A stretch of DNA of 64,000 bases. Origin: JAEUMG01 sp963805405 (GTDB lineage Bacteria > Pseudomonadota > Alphaproteobacteria > Rhizobiales > Aestuariivirgaceae). The notes beneath the pieces were generated by a model. It worked only from the letters and a program-made list of their open reading frames with translations. It searched no databases and was not told the origin of the DNA. The stretch covers positions 62,001 to 126,000 of the forward strand of contig CAWDUC010000004.1 of the NCBI GenBank assembly GCA_963805405.1. The letters are read 5' to 3'. The translations under genes and the position numbers were made by a program. Positions 18,477 to 26,893 of the stretch are shown here, in pieces. How positions within the stretch are numbered: the stretch's first letter is position 1; every line of letters starts with the position of its first letter.

Positions 18477-19902
18477 ATGAGGAAGTTATTACTGGCCACC
18501 GCGATCTTGGGACTGCTCGCAGCAGCCCCCGCGATGGCGGATGAAGATGCCGCTGCCAAGGCGGTCGAGGCCGCCAAGCAATTTGCCGGCTCGACCATCA
18601 CGGTCGTTGCCGAGGCAGGGCTTCAGGCGCTGCTTGATACGCAATATAGCGGTCCCGAATGGGAGAAGCTCACCGGCATCAAGGTAAAAGTCGTCGAGCT
18701 ACCCTTCGAAGAAATCTATCCGAAGACCCTGCTCGAAAAGCAGGCCGGAACGGGCGGCTATGATACCTTGTTGATCTCGCCGGCGTGGCTCGCCGATCTC
18801 GTCTCGAACAATGTCGTTGAAGATCTCGATCCCTATATCGAGAAGTACGGCGTCAAGAGCGAGATGGACGACATCAATCCGGCCTTCAAGGATTGGATGA
18901 GCTATAACGGCAAGATCTACGGCCTCGTCGTCGATGGCGACGTGCTCATCACCTATTACCGCAAGGACCTTTTCGAAGATCCGGAAAACCAGAAGGCCTT
19001 CAAGGAGAAGAACGGCTACGATCTCGCCGTGCCGAAGAACTACAAGGAGTTCGGCGACATCGCCTGCTTCCTGACGGACAAGTATCAGCCGGCCCTGTAT
19101 GGCGCGGGCGTCATCAACACCGGCTATACGTTCTTCTTCTTCAGCGAACGATTCCGCAACAACGGCGGCAAGTTCTTCGATCCTGAAATCGATGAAGTCA
19201 ACGGTCAACAGCGAGGCCGGCGTCAAGGCGCTCACCGAACTCGTCGAGCAGAACAAGTGCATGTCGCCGGGCATCGAAACCTGGGGCTTTGCGGAAAATC
19301 TCTCGGCGTTGAATGCCGGCGAAATCGCCATGACGATCTCATGGCCGCCGCTTGGGCGCTGGGCGCAGGGCGTCAATATCGAGGACAAGGCGCTGTCATG
19401 GGTGCCCAAGACGACCGTTGCCGACAAGGTCGGCTATTCGGTCAATCCGGGCGGTCACTCGGAAATGGCTTCGGGCTTCCTGTCGGGCGTCTCGACCGAC
19501 AGCAAGAACAAGGATGCAGCCTATCTCTACGCGCAGTGGATGCATTCCAAGAACCAGAGCCTCGTCAACGTCATGAAGCCGGTCGGATTGCGCGACCCTT
19601 ACCGCATGTCGCATTACGAGTCGGCTGAGTACCAGAACCTTTGGCCGGGTGCGAAAGAGTATCTGAAAGTCCTGAAGGACGGTGCGGCCTCCGGCTATGC
19701 CGACTTCTCATGGATCGAGACGTTCAAGTACCAGGATGCGATGTCGCGTGCGGTGAGCGCGGCGATCGGTGGTGAAGATCCCAAGGCCGCGCTCGATGCA
19801 CTGGCGGCCGAGTGGGATCAACTCACGGAGTCGGTCGGCGTCGACAAGCAGCGTGAAGCCTACAAGGTCTGGGCGTCGAAGCCGTCGGCCTATCGCGAGT
19901 GA
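18477..19902 (+). CDS. carbohydrate ABC transporter substrate-binding protein, MalE/SmoE type (one frameshift)
   Basis: The corrected product is about 474 residues with signal peptide MRKLLLATAILGLLAAAPAMA. It has the extracellular solute-binding family 1 pattern, with F-D-T-L-like L-L-I-S-P-A-W and late W-P-G-A-K-E-Y-L-K-V-L segments. The frame changes near 19200, inside a D-P-E-I-D-E-V segment; dropping one base joins D-E-V to T-V-N-S-E-A-G. GGAGG lies eight bases before the start. The stop overlaps the GTG of the next permease. Two permeases follow but no ATPase gene, so an ATPase from elsewhere in the genome must be used. Confidence 0.88.
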
Positions 19903-20810
19903 GCGCAACGCACGCAGTGGCAATCAAGACCGGCCGGCCCTTTTGGGCCGGCCGTCGCGGCACGGGGCTCGCTTTCGTGGCCCCGGCCATTTTCATCATG
20001 CTTCTCGTCGGACTCTTCCCATTTCTATGGGCGATCGTCGTCAGCTTCCAGGACATAACCGGCTCCAATCCGAACGGGAGCTGGGTCGGTCTCGCCAATT
20101 ACCAGAAACTCGCCTCCGACCCGCGCGTATGGGCAGCGCTCGGTCGAACCATGCTCATCCTTGCGGTGGCACTGCCGATCGAAGTCGTCCTCGGCCTGCT
20201 GCTCGCCATGCATTTCCAGGCCGATCGGCCGTTCAAGCGCCTCTATGTCGCGCTGCTGGTTTTGCCGGCTATCGTTTCTCCAATGGTCGCGGGTTCGATG
20301 TGGCGCTTGATGCTCGACCACAAATTCGGACCGTTCAACCAGATCATCGGCTGGATCGCCGGCCATCCGATCGTTCTCCTGTGGACGGTCAAACCGCATC
20401 TTGCCTATTGGGCGATCCTCATTGCCGAAGTCTGGCAATGGACGCCGTTCATGTTCATCATTCTCATGGCGGCGCTGGCCAATGTTCAGCGCGAGCAGCT
20501 TGAAGCCGCGGAGATCGACGGAGCCGGCCGGTTTCGGATCTTCTTCAAGATCGTGCTCCCGGCGATCATGCCGGTGTTGAGCATAGCGATCCTCATCCGG
20601 GCGCTCGATCTCTTCAAGATTTTCGACATGGTCTGGCAATTGACGCGTGGCGGCCCGGGAACCAAGACCGAAACCCTGTCCATCTTCATGTTCGTCAAAG
20701 GCTTCCAGAGTTTCGAGACGAGTTACACGGCGGCCTTGGTGGTCGTGCTTCTGATTTTGCTGTCGATCGTCGTGACATTCGCGCTCCGGCGCATGGAGAT
20801 CGCGCGATGA
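19899..20810 (+). CDS. carbohydrate ABC transporter permease, MalF/SmoF type
   Basis: A 303-residue protein with six membrane segments and the cytoplasmic coupling loop E-A-A-E-I-D-G-A-G-R-F-R-I-F-F-K-I-V-L-P near residue 205. It begins with GTG, overlapping the binding-protein stop by four bases, and ends by overlapping the next permease as ATGA. The first codons contain a strong hairpin sequence (19931-19954). It forms half of the channel of a polyol or oligosaccharide importer. Confidence 0.92.
   Translation: MSATHAVAIKTGRPFWAGRRGTGLAFVAPAIFIMLLVGLFPFLWAIVVSFQDITGSNPNGSWVGLANYQKLASDPRVWAALGRTMLILAVALPIEVVLGLLLAMHFQADRPFKRLYVALLVLPAIVSPMVAGSMWRLMLDHKFGPFNQIIGWIAGHPIVLLWTVKPHLAYWAILIAEVWQWTPFMFIILMAALANVQREQLEAAEIDGAGRFRIFFKIVLPAIMPVLSIAILIRALDLFKIFDMVWQLTRGGPGTKTETLSIFMFVKGFQSFETSYTAALVVVLLILLSIVVTFALRRMEIAR
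19931..19954 (+). other. GC-rich hairpin inside the start of the permease gene
   Basis: A perfect 10-bp stem (CGGCCGGCCC and its complement) with a TTTT loop begins 28 bases after the binding-protein stop. It lies within codons 11-19 of the permease. Its position relative to the binding-protein gene matches hairpins after the four other binding-protein genes in this window. Confidence 0.7.
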
Positions 20811-21631
20811 AGAAGGAAACCGCCCTCGGCACGATCGTCTGGTATGTCAGCTCCACGCTGATCGCGATCGTGATGCTGTTTCCGATCTACTGGATGTTCA
20901 TGGTCTCATTGAAGCTCCCGGAGGAGATCTTCAAGTCGCCGCCCATCTGGTTTCCGAAAACCCCGCAATTCAACAACTTCCTTGCGCTTTTCCTGGATGG
21001 CGATGTCTGGTCGTTGTGGAACAGCCTGGTGATCGCCGGCGTCTCGACGATCATCGCCATGGTGCTCGGCACGATGTGCGCCTACGCGATCGTCAGGTTC
21101 AAGACGGGCGGCGATAATCTTGCGATCTGGATATTGTCGCAGCGCATGCTGCCGCCGATCGCCATCGTCTTCCCGATTTTCCTCGCCTATGCCGTCTTCG
21201 GGCTCTCCGACAGCTATCCGGGTCTGATCCTGCTCTATACCGCCTTCGCGCTTCCCTATGTGGTGTGGATGATGCGCGGCTATCTCGAAGAAGTGCCGGT
21301 CGAGCTCGAAGAGGCGGCGTTGGTCGATGGCCATTCGCATTTGAGCGTGTTGTGGAAGGTCACCGTGCCGATGGCACGCAACGGCCTGATCGCAACCGCG
21401 ATTTTCGCCTTCGTGTTTTCCTGGAACGAGTTTCTATTCGCCCTGGTGCTCACCCGCACGGAAGTGATCACCTTCACGGTCCAGATCAGCCAGTATTTCG
21501 GGTCGCAGTCGACATTCTGGGCCAAGATCGCGGCGATGTCGGTGCTCGGCACGCTGCCGGTCTTCGTCGCGGTAACGCTGCTCCAGCGCTATCTGGTGCG
21601 CGGCATTTCGATGGGCGCGGTGAAGGGCTAG
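20807..21631 (+). CDS. carbohydrate ABC transporter permease, MalG/SmoG type
   Basis: A 274-residue inner-membrane protein with an N-terminal helix followed by a long periplasmic loop and five more helices; the coupling motif is E-E-A-A-L-V-D-G-H-S-H-L-S-V-L-W-K-V near residue 165. It pairs with the upstream permease, overlapping it by four bases. The operon ends here with no ABC ATPase or catabolic gene, and the following gene has its own LexA-box promoter. Confidence 0.92.
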   Translation: MKKETALGTIVWYVSSTLIAIVMLFPIYWMFMVSLKLPEEIFKSPPIWFPKTPQFNNFLALFLDGDVWSLWNSLVIAGVSTIIAMVLGTMCAYAIVRFKTGGDNLAIWILSQRMLPPIAIVFPIFLAYAVFGLSDSYPGLILLYTAFALPYVVWMMRGYLEEVPVELEEAALVDGHSHLSVLWKVTVPMARNGLIATAIFAFVFSWNEFLFALVLTRTEVITFTVQISQYFGSQSTFWAKIAAMSVLGTLPVFVAVTLLQRYLVRGISMGAVKG

Positions 21632-21662
21632 GGGTCCCTTCCATGCGGTTTTTTGAATTGGC

Positions 21663-21691
21663 TTGACTAAGTTCTATTTCTGTTCTAGACG
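21663..21691 (+). promoter_or_regulatory. promoter with LexA (SOS) box
   Basis: GTTC at 21671-21674 and GTTC at 21682-21685 are separated by exactly seven bases, the direct-repeat operator GTTC-N7-GTTC recognised by alphaproteobacterial LexA. A -35 box TTGACT (21663-21668) precedes it and a weak -10 (TAGACG, 21686-21691) follows at 17 bases, so bound LexA would sit between the two promoter elements. The downstream ATG is at 21698, giving a very short leader. Confidence 0.72.
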
Positions 21692-21697
21692 GTCCTT

Positions 21698-22420
21698 ATG
21701 GACTGGAATTCTGCCATCGAACGCTTTCGGGTGCCGCTCTTGGGCCACGTCTTGGAGTTGTTCGCCGAGGATCGGGCTGACCGAGGGTCGGACGATCGAG
21801 CGCGTGTCGAAGCCACTTCACCGCGAGGTGCTCCGCATCCTCGGAACAGCGGAATCAGCGGTGCAGGCGGCTGATCATCGCCGCGGCGCGCGACATCGTG
21901 GTGGAGTACAAGCCCAGGCGCCCGGCATCGGCAGAAGCCAAAGACCCCAGCAAAGACAAGGCCAGCCGAAAGCGAAGCCAAGCCGAGGCGCAATCGCCGC
22001 CCATTGTTCAATTTGTTCGACCAGCTCAAGCGCTTTGGCCGCCGCTTCAAGAAGAAACGCCGTGGCCCGGAGCCCCACGTTCATTCGATCGAGTCATTCC
22101 TCCAGCAGAAACAGGCTGAGATCGCCGCCGCTCAGGCAAAGCAGCAAGTCGTCGATGACGGCATGGTCAGTGCGAAGCATCTCGTCCGCCGCCTCGTCGC
22201 CGTCATGGATGCGCTGCAAGACATCCCGCGCCACGCCCTGCGGCTCGCACGCTGGGAGGCGCATCCCAAAGAAGACCGCCGCCCTGAGCGCTGGAGCCCC
22301 CTACGCCCTGGCCGCCCTCCCGGATTCCGCCAGCGGGCAAACCACGAGGTCGACGAGATCCTGAAAGAGTGCCACTGGCTGGTCCGAAGCATGCACCCGC
22401 CGCTCGACGACACATCGTAG
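21698..22420 (+). CDS. conserved rhizobial protein of unknown function, LexA-box controlled (three frameshifts)
   Basis: I recognise this from memory as a protein widespread in Bradyrhizobium and relatives, starting M-D-W-N-x-A-I-E and ending with H-E-V-D-x-x-L-x-E-C-H. The pieces are MDWNSAIERF from 21698, S-K-P-L-H-R-E-V-L-R-I-L in a second frame near 21815, I-V-V-E-Y-K-P-R-R-P in a third near 21895, and F-N-L-F-D-Q-L-K-R-F to the stop in a fourth stretch from about 22004. The overall length is a multiple of three, consistent with three single-base insertions. The product (about 239 residues) is basic and proline-rich with no enzymatic motif that I can see. Confidence 0.72.
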
Positions 22421-22802
22421 GCGTATTCATCCGTCTACAGATTTGTTTCCATCACCCCTCATCCTTCGAGGCGCGCCTTTGCGCGCGCTTGAGAACGAGG
22501 GGTATTTTTATGCGTGCCTTCAACCTCCCCCTTGTGGGGAGGTCGAAATTTGCGAGGGCAAAGCCTGAAGCAAATTTCGGGTGGGGGTTTGGACGTTCAG
22601 CGCAACCCCCACCCTTGATCCCTCCCCACAAGGGGGAGGGAAATCCGTTGTCCGCCTTCTCCCACGAGGGCCACACCTCTCACCCCAGCGCAAGCCGGGG
22701 TCCATGAAATCATGTCGCGATGCATGCCGGCTTTCGCTGGCATGACGGTTCGTGTACGGATCAATGGAGGATAGGTATTCCCCTCCGTCCGTCGGTCCGC
22801 TG
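22421..22802. repeat. 382-base gene-free gap with a mosaic of three palindromic repeats
   Basis: No gene is visible. Three palindromes lie in series. The first, 22454-22503, has a 7-bp outer stem (ACCCCTC) and is followed by TTTTT at 22505-22509, so it may end the upstream transcript. The second has perfect 19-bp arms at 22524-22542 and 22621-22639, with inner inverted pairs (GAAATTTGC and its complement). The third, 22685-22698 with 22727-22740, is a 14-bp stem with one mismatch. The arrangement resembles intergenic mosaic elements of rhizobia; I have not matched it to a named family. Confidence 0.75.
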
Positions 22803-23525
22803 CTAGGCGTCAATGGTGGTGCCGGCCCGGTGCCAGACATCGCCGTTACAGGTCGGGCAGGGCGGCAAGGTTTTCCTCTCGCTCATCTCCAAGGTGGCCG
22901 CGCAACGCGGGCATGAGTACCAGCCCCGAGCAGTCGCGGGCGTTCCAGCCTCGATCTGCGGCGGCTCCTCAACGTCCCAGGGGGGATCGATCGACAGTCC
23001 CGGGCGGGGCCGGTCGGTTCCGGCTTTGAACACGGAAAGAAGACCATTGGTCTCGAGATAAGCGGCGCGGACCTCGGCGAGATTAGCGATCTTGTTCAAT
23101 CGCAATTGCTCGAAGAGTTCGTCATGCCCGAGATTGGATTTGTCGAGCACCCGGCAATTGATCAGTCCGTCGCGAACGACCTCAACGCTCTTTCCCTCTA
23201 TCACGTCTTCGAGGCGCGGGCTGCGGGTCATCAGATGGCTGAGTGCCTTGTCGAGCAGCACGACGACGGCAATCACGACCATGCAGTGGATGAGTGGCAC
23301 TTCGGGGTAGAACATCGCATCGCCAACGGCGGAGCCTAAGGCGATGACAAGCAGGAATTCGACCAGCGAGAATTGCGCGATCGACCGGCTCCCGACCCAG
23401 CGGATCAGGAGGAGCGTGTAGACATAGATGACGATCGTCCGGAATGCGATTTCGAGGAGAAAGAGCGGCGGCTCGTCGCCAAACAGCATTCGGCCCATAT
23501 CAAAAGCGACAACAGGCTCGGCCAT
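22803..23525 (-). CDS. DUF421 (YetF-like) membrane protein with a C-terminal zinc-ribbon-like tail
   Basis: A 240-residue protein. Three membrane segments lie between residues 20 and 90, followed by the cytoplasmic DUF421 domain with R-S-P-R-L-E-D-V-I-E-G and the N-L-A-E-V-R-A-A-Y-L-E-T-N-G segment near 150. The C-terminal 50 residues carry two CxxC pairs (C-P-R-C and C-P-T-C), about 20 residues apart, as in a zinc ribbon. The family is of unknown function, linked in some bacteria to envelope or spore physiology. The tail is not part of typical DUF421 proteins as I know them. Confidence 0.85.
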   Translation of the reverse strand: MAEPVVAFDMGRMLFGDEPPLFLLEIAFRTIVIYVYTLLLIRWVGSRSIAQFSLVEFLLVIALGSAVGDAMFYPEVPLIHCMVVIAVVVLLDKALSHLMTRSPRLEDVIEGKSVEVVRDGLINCRVLDKSNLGHDELFEQLRLNKIANLAEVRAAYLETNGLLSVFKAGTDRPRPGLSIDPPWDVEEPPQIEAGTPATARGWYSCPRCAATLEMSERKTLPPCPTCNGDVWHRAGTTIDA

Positions 23526-23612
23526 GGATCAATCCCGGTTCAACGCCTCATAATCGTCGAACCGGCAACTGGTTCCATCGTGGTGCTGGACGGAACGGCC
23601 CCTCGCAATGCA

Positions 23613-23644
23613 AAGCCCCGCAAAGGCAAAACCTTGCGGGGCTT
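23613..23644 (-). terminator. hairpin terminator between the DUF892 and DUF421 genes
   Basis: A perfect 11-bp stem (AAGCCCCGCAA and its complement) with a 10-base loop begins 22 bases after the stop of the minus-strand DUF892 gene. The minus-strand sequence after it is only weakly T-rich, so efficiency is uncertain. Confidence 0.6.
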
Positions 23645-23666
23645 CACAGTGGGACAGCTCAGGCGA

Positions 23667-24167
23667 TCAGGCGGCTTCCGCCTCGATGTTGACGGTCGCC
23701 TTGGCGATCTTGGTCAAGGCCTCGTCGGTCGCCTTTTCTTCCTTGAGCGTCTTTTCGAGCAGCTTGGCGGCTTCGTCCAGGCCCAATTCCTCGGCCCATG
23801 TCCGCAGCGTGCCGTAGCGCGAGATCTCATAATGCTCGACTGCCTGCGCGGCTGCCAGCAAGCCCGCGTCGAGGGCCGGCGATCCCTTGTATTCGCTCAT
23901 GATTTCGGCACCTTCGTCGGTAATGCCGACGATCGCCGCACAGGTCTTGCCCTGAGCCTTCTTGTCGATCAGCGAGAATACTTCTTCGAGACGTTCGACA
24001 TGTGTCTCGGTCTCGGCGCGATGCTTTTCGAAGGCCTGCTTCAGCTCGTCGGTGTTGGCGGCCTTCGCCATTTTCGGCAAGGTCGCGAGAATTTTCTTCT
24101 CTGCGAAATAGATGTCTTTCAGGGTGTCGTGAAAGAGTTCGTCCAGCGTCTTCGCTGTCTTGGCCAT
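23667..24167 (-). CDS. ferritin-like DUF892 (YciF family) protein
   Basis: A 166-residue all-helical protein. The helices carry the ferritin-like metal ligands of the YciF family, including Y-F-A-E-K-K near residue 20, H-R-A-E-T-E-T-H-V-E-R-L-E near 50 and V-E-H-Y-E-I-S-R-Y near 112. Such proteins are stress-induced in enteric bacteria and bind a di-iron centre. The start at 24167 is chosen because AGGAGC precedes it and the family begins there; upstream codons in the same frame look non-coding. It is followed by a hairpin. Confidence 0.9.
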   Translation of the reverse strand: MAKTAKTLDELFHDTLKDIYFAEKKILATLPKMAKAANTDELKQAFEKHRAETETHVERLEEVFSLIDKKAQGKTCAAIVGITDEGAEIMSEYKGSPALDAGLLAAAQAVEHYEISRYGTLRTWAEELGLDEAAKLLEKTLKEEKATDEALTKIAKATVNIEAEAA

Positions 24168-24293
24168 CTTTTGCTCCTGTTTCTGAAACGAGGGCAGAAA
24201 GGTCCCTCCTGACAGGCCATAATGAGGATGGCTCGCGCTTGTTCCGTGCTGCGAAGGCATAAGCTGGAATTTCGCCGCTGCCCGGGTGATCGT

Positions 24294-24794
24294 CTAGCTC
24301 TCGTCGCCGGATTGCAGCCACTGCGTGGCACGCTCGGCATTTTCCTCAGGCGGCGCCGTCCCGTCGATGATGAGCACGTCGGCTTCACCGACAGGCGGTT
24401 CCAACGCCGCGAGCTGGCTGTCGAGCAATCCAGGAGGCATGAAATGGCCACGGCGCTCCGCCATGCGGCGCTCCAGCTCGGGCCTTGAGACCATCAGGTA
24501 GACGAAGCGCAAGCCCGACCCGATGCCATTGCGCAGGCGATCCCGATAGGCACGCTTGAGCGCCGAGCAGGATCCGACCGAACCCGGGTTCGCGCCGAGG
24601 ACCTTGGCGATATTGGCAAGCCACGGCCAACGATCGGCATCGGTCAGCGGCGTGCCGGCACTCATCTTGGCGATGTTTTCAGGCGGGTGCAGTGAGTCGC
24701 CCTCGATAAACTCCACGCCGAGCCGCTTTGCCAGGGCTGTTCCCAAGGTGGTCTTGCCGCTGCCGCTGACCCCCATCACGATGACCGGACCCAA
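24294..24794 (-). CDS. gntK: gluconokinase
   Basis: About 166 residues. The P-loop M-G-V-S-G-S-G-K-T-T, the F-I-E-G-D-S-L-H-P motif and D-R-W-P-W-L are diagnostic of GntK, which phosphorylates D-gluconate to 6-phosphogluconate. The frame has no upstream ATG that avoids the divergent dehydrogenase gene; a TTG at 24794 with AGGGGCGAG just upstream gives the normal family N-terminus, and TTG at 24815 is an alternative. It is divergent from the idonate-type dehydrogenase, so the two likely form an idonate/gluconate route. Confidence 0.88.
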   Translation of the reverse strand: MGPVIVMGVSGSGKTTLGTALAKRLGVEFIEGDSLHPPENIAKMSAGTPLTDADRWPWLANIAKVLGANPGSVGSCSALKRAYRDRLRNGIGSGLRFVYLMVSRPELERRMAERRGHFMPPGLLDSQLAALEPPVGEADVLIIDGTAPPEENAERATQWLQSGDES

Positions 24795-24882
24795 ATCTCG
24801 CCCCTTGCAACCCAATGATGCCTTGACCGGCTTGTCGGCGATATCATAGCTGAGCCTCGATTTGGAATGCGAGGAGCATGTC

Positions 24883-25920
24883 GTGAAGGCCATTGTCATT
24901 CATGCCGCCAAGGACCTTCGCGTCGAGGAACAACAGCCTCTGCGGCCCAAAGCCGGTGAGGTGGGGATTGCGGTCGGGGCAGGGGGTATCTGCGGGTCGG
25001 ATCTGCATTATTACAATCACGGCGGCTTCGGCGCGGTGCGGGTCAAGCATCCGATGGTGCTTGGCCATGAGGTGGCCGGTACGATCTCTTCGCTCGGCCC
25101 CGGCGTCGAGGGGTTGTCGGTGGGCGAGAGGGTCGCCGTTTCGCCCTCGCTCCCCTGCAATGCGTGCGAGTATTGTCTCAAAGGCCTGCAGAACCACTGC
25201 CTGAACATGCGGTTCTATGGCAGCGCGATGCGCATGCCGCATGTCGACGGTGCCTTTCGCCAGCAGCTCGTCGCCGAGGCCGCGCAGTGCCACAGACTGG
25301 CTGACGGTGTAACGCTAAGCGAGGGCGCCTTCGCCGAACCTCTGGCGGTGACGCTGCACGCCGTCAACCGCGCCGGCGCGCTGCTTAACAAGCGGGTGTT
25401 GATTACCGGTAGTGGCCCGATTGGCGCGCTCTGCATCGTCGCGGCGCGAGCCCATGGCGCGCGCGAGATCGTCGTGACGGATGTGATGGATGGTCCTCTC
25501 GCCTTCGCGCGGGCGGTAGGAGCGGACGCAACGATTGATGTAGCGCGCGAGCCTGAGCGTCTTGCGGCCTATGGGGCTGGCAAGGGCACTTTCGATGTCA
25601 TGTTCGAGGCCTCAGGCAATGCTGCAGCACTCGCCGCCGGTATCGACGTGTTGCGTCCGCGCAGCGTCCTGGTTCAATTGGGCCTGGGCAGTGGCGATAT
25701 GGCGGTCCCGCAGAACAAGATCGTCGCCAAGGAAATCGAGGTGCGAGGATCGTTTCGATTCCATGAGGAGTTCGCGCTCGCCGTCGATCTCATCAACAAA
25801 CGACGCGTCGACGTCCGGCCTTTGCTGAGCGACACTTTTCCGATCGATGAAGCAATTGCCGCCTTCGAACTCGCAAATGACCGGCGCCGGTCCATGAAAG
25901 TCCAGATCGCCTTCGGCTAG
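24883..25920 (+). CDS. zinc-dependent alcohol dehydrogenase, L-idonate 5-dehydrogenase type
   Basis: A 345-residue medium-chain dehydrogenase. Catalytic zinc ligands are visible in C-G-S-D-L-H and G-H-E-V-A-G, and four structural-zinc cysteines in C-N-A-C-E-Y-C-L-K-G-L-Q-N-H-C. The Rossmann motif G-S-G-P-I-G lies near residue 178 and N-H-G-G-F-G is characteristic of L-idonate dehydrogenases. The GTG start at 24883 has GAGGAG at good distance. With the divergent gluconokinase it would convert L-idonate via 5-ketogluconate to gluconate, although the reductase for the middle step is not in this window. Confidence 0.88.
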   Translation: MKAIVIHAAKDLRVEEQQPLRPKAGEVGIAVGAGGICGSDLHYYNHGGFGAVRVKHPMVLGHEVAGTISSLGPGVEGLSVGERVAVSPSLPCNACEYCLKGLQNHCLNMRFYGSAMRMPHVDGAFRQQLVAEAAQCHRLADGVTLSEGAFAEPLAVTLHAVNRAGALLNKRVLITGSGPIGALCIVAARAHGAREIVVTDVMDGPLAFARAVGADATIDVAREPERLAAYGAGKGTFDVMFEASGNAAALAAGIDVLRPRSVLVQLGLGSGDMAVPQNKIVAKEIEVRGSFRFHEEFALAVDLINKRRVDVRPLLSDTFPIDEAIAAFELANDRRRSMKVQIAFG

Positions 25921-26735
25921 ATGTAACGGCGAAGTATATTTTCGATGACCGCGTTTATCTCGGCATGGGCGTGCCCGTACCACGAGCCGTGACCCATGCC
26001 GTCCAAGACATGCAGTTGCGCGTTGGGAATGAGGCGCGCCAGTTCCTCGCCGTCTTGCGGGGGAGCCTGCACGTCCTCATTGAACGCGATGACATGAACG
26101 GGAACCTTGACTGATGGCAGTAGCGCGCGCTGATCGAATGTCAGCGAAGCGTCCCATTGGGAAATCAACGAACCCTCATTTTCACCCGAATCCATCCATT
26201 CGAGCATCAGGCTTTTCAGCTTCGGCCAAAGGATCCGATCGCCGAGCGCGCGGGCCGGGTAGAGCATGCTCGCATAATGAGTAACACCCATCATGCCGTC
26301 GAGCCTGCCGCCCCGCCTGCGGAAGTCGATCTCGGCTTCCTGGTAATCCCAGCCCCAGCCGGTGCTCCACGCGCCGGACCCCATGACGATGGCGCAGCGC
26401 ACCAGGGCCGGATGATCGATCGCCACCTGCTGGACGATCGCCGAACCCAGTGAAGTGCCGATGAAGCTCACGGGGCCGCGGCAAACGCTAGCGACCAGCT
26501 CGGCGACGTCGTTGGCGAAATCCTCGATCGGCCATGGCAATGGCGCCGTACAGATGGTTTCACCGATGCCGCGATTGTCGAACACGGTACTTCGGAATGA
26601 ATGATCGAAATGCGGTGTCTGGAAACGCTGCCAATCGACGCCGCGCGTGCCTCCGCCTCCGACCCACACCAGGTCGGGACCGGATCCCGTCTGCAGGTAG
26701 TTGATCGATGATAAGGAGCCATCATGGACCGGCAT
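25917..26735 (-). CDS. alpha/beta hydrolase fold protein
   Basis: A 272-residue hydrolase. The nucleophile elbow is G-T-S-L-G near residue 98, an oxyanion-type G-G-G-G motif lies near 28, and the catalytic histidine is in G-M-G-H-G-S near 253; the acid is probably the aspartate in F-N-E-D-V near 225. The start at 26735 is chosen because earlier codons of the frame look like a non-coding promoter region. It converges on the dehydrogenase gene with a 4-base overlap. Substrate unknown. Confidence 0.87.
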   Translation of the reverse strand: MPVHDGSLSSINYLQTGSGPDLVWVGGGGTRGVDWQRFQTPHFDHSFRSTVFDNRGIGETICTAPLPWPIEDFANDVAELVASVCRGPVSFIGTSLGSAIVQQVAIDHPALVRCAIVMGSGAWSTGWGWDYQEAEIDFRRRGGRLDGMMGVTHYASMLYPARALGDRILWPKLKSLMLEWMDSGENEGSLISQWDASLTFDQRALLPSVKVPVHVIAFNEDVQAPPQDGEELARLIPNAQLHVLDGMGHGSWYGHAHAEINAVIENILRRYI

Positions 26736-26893
26736 CTGACTCTCGCTTGCTGCTTTCCAAACCGACCCTTGCCATTTCCCTCCAGCGGCAGCAATCTTCG
26801 ATCTAACGGGCTGCCGGAGGGCATCGCGACGCACGGCTTGCGTTCGGTACAAGTGCGTGAAGACAAACGACAACAATAATCGGAGGAAACGAA

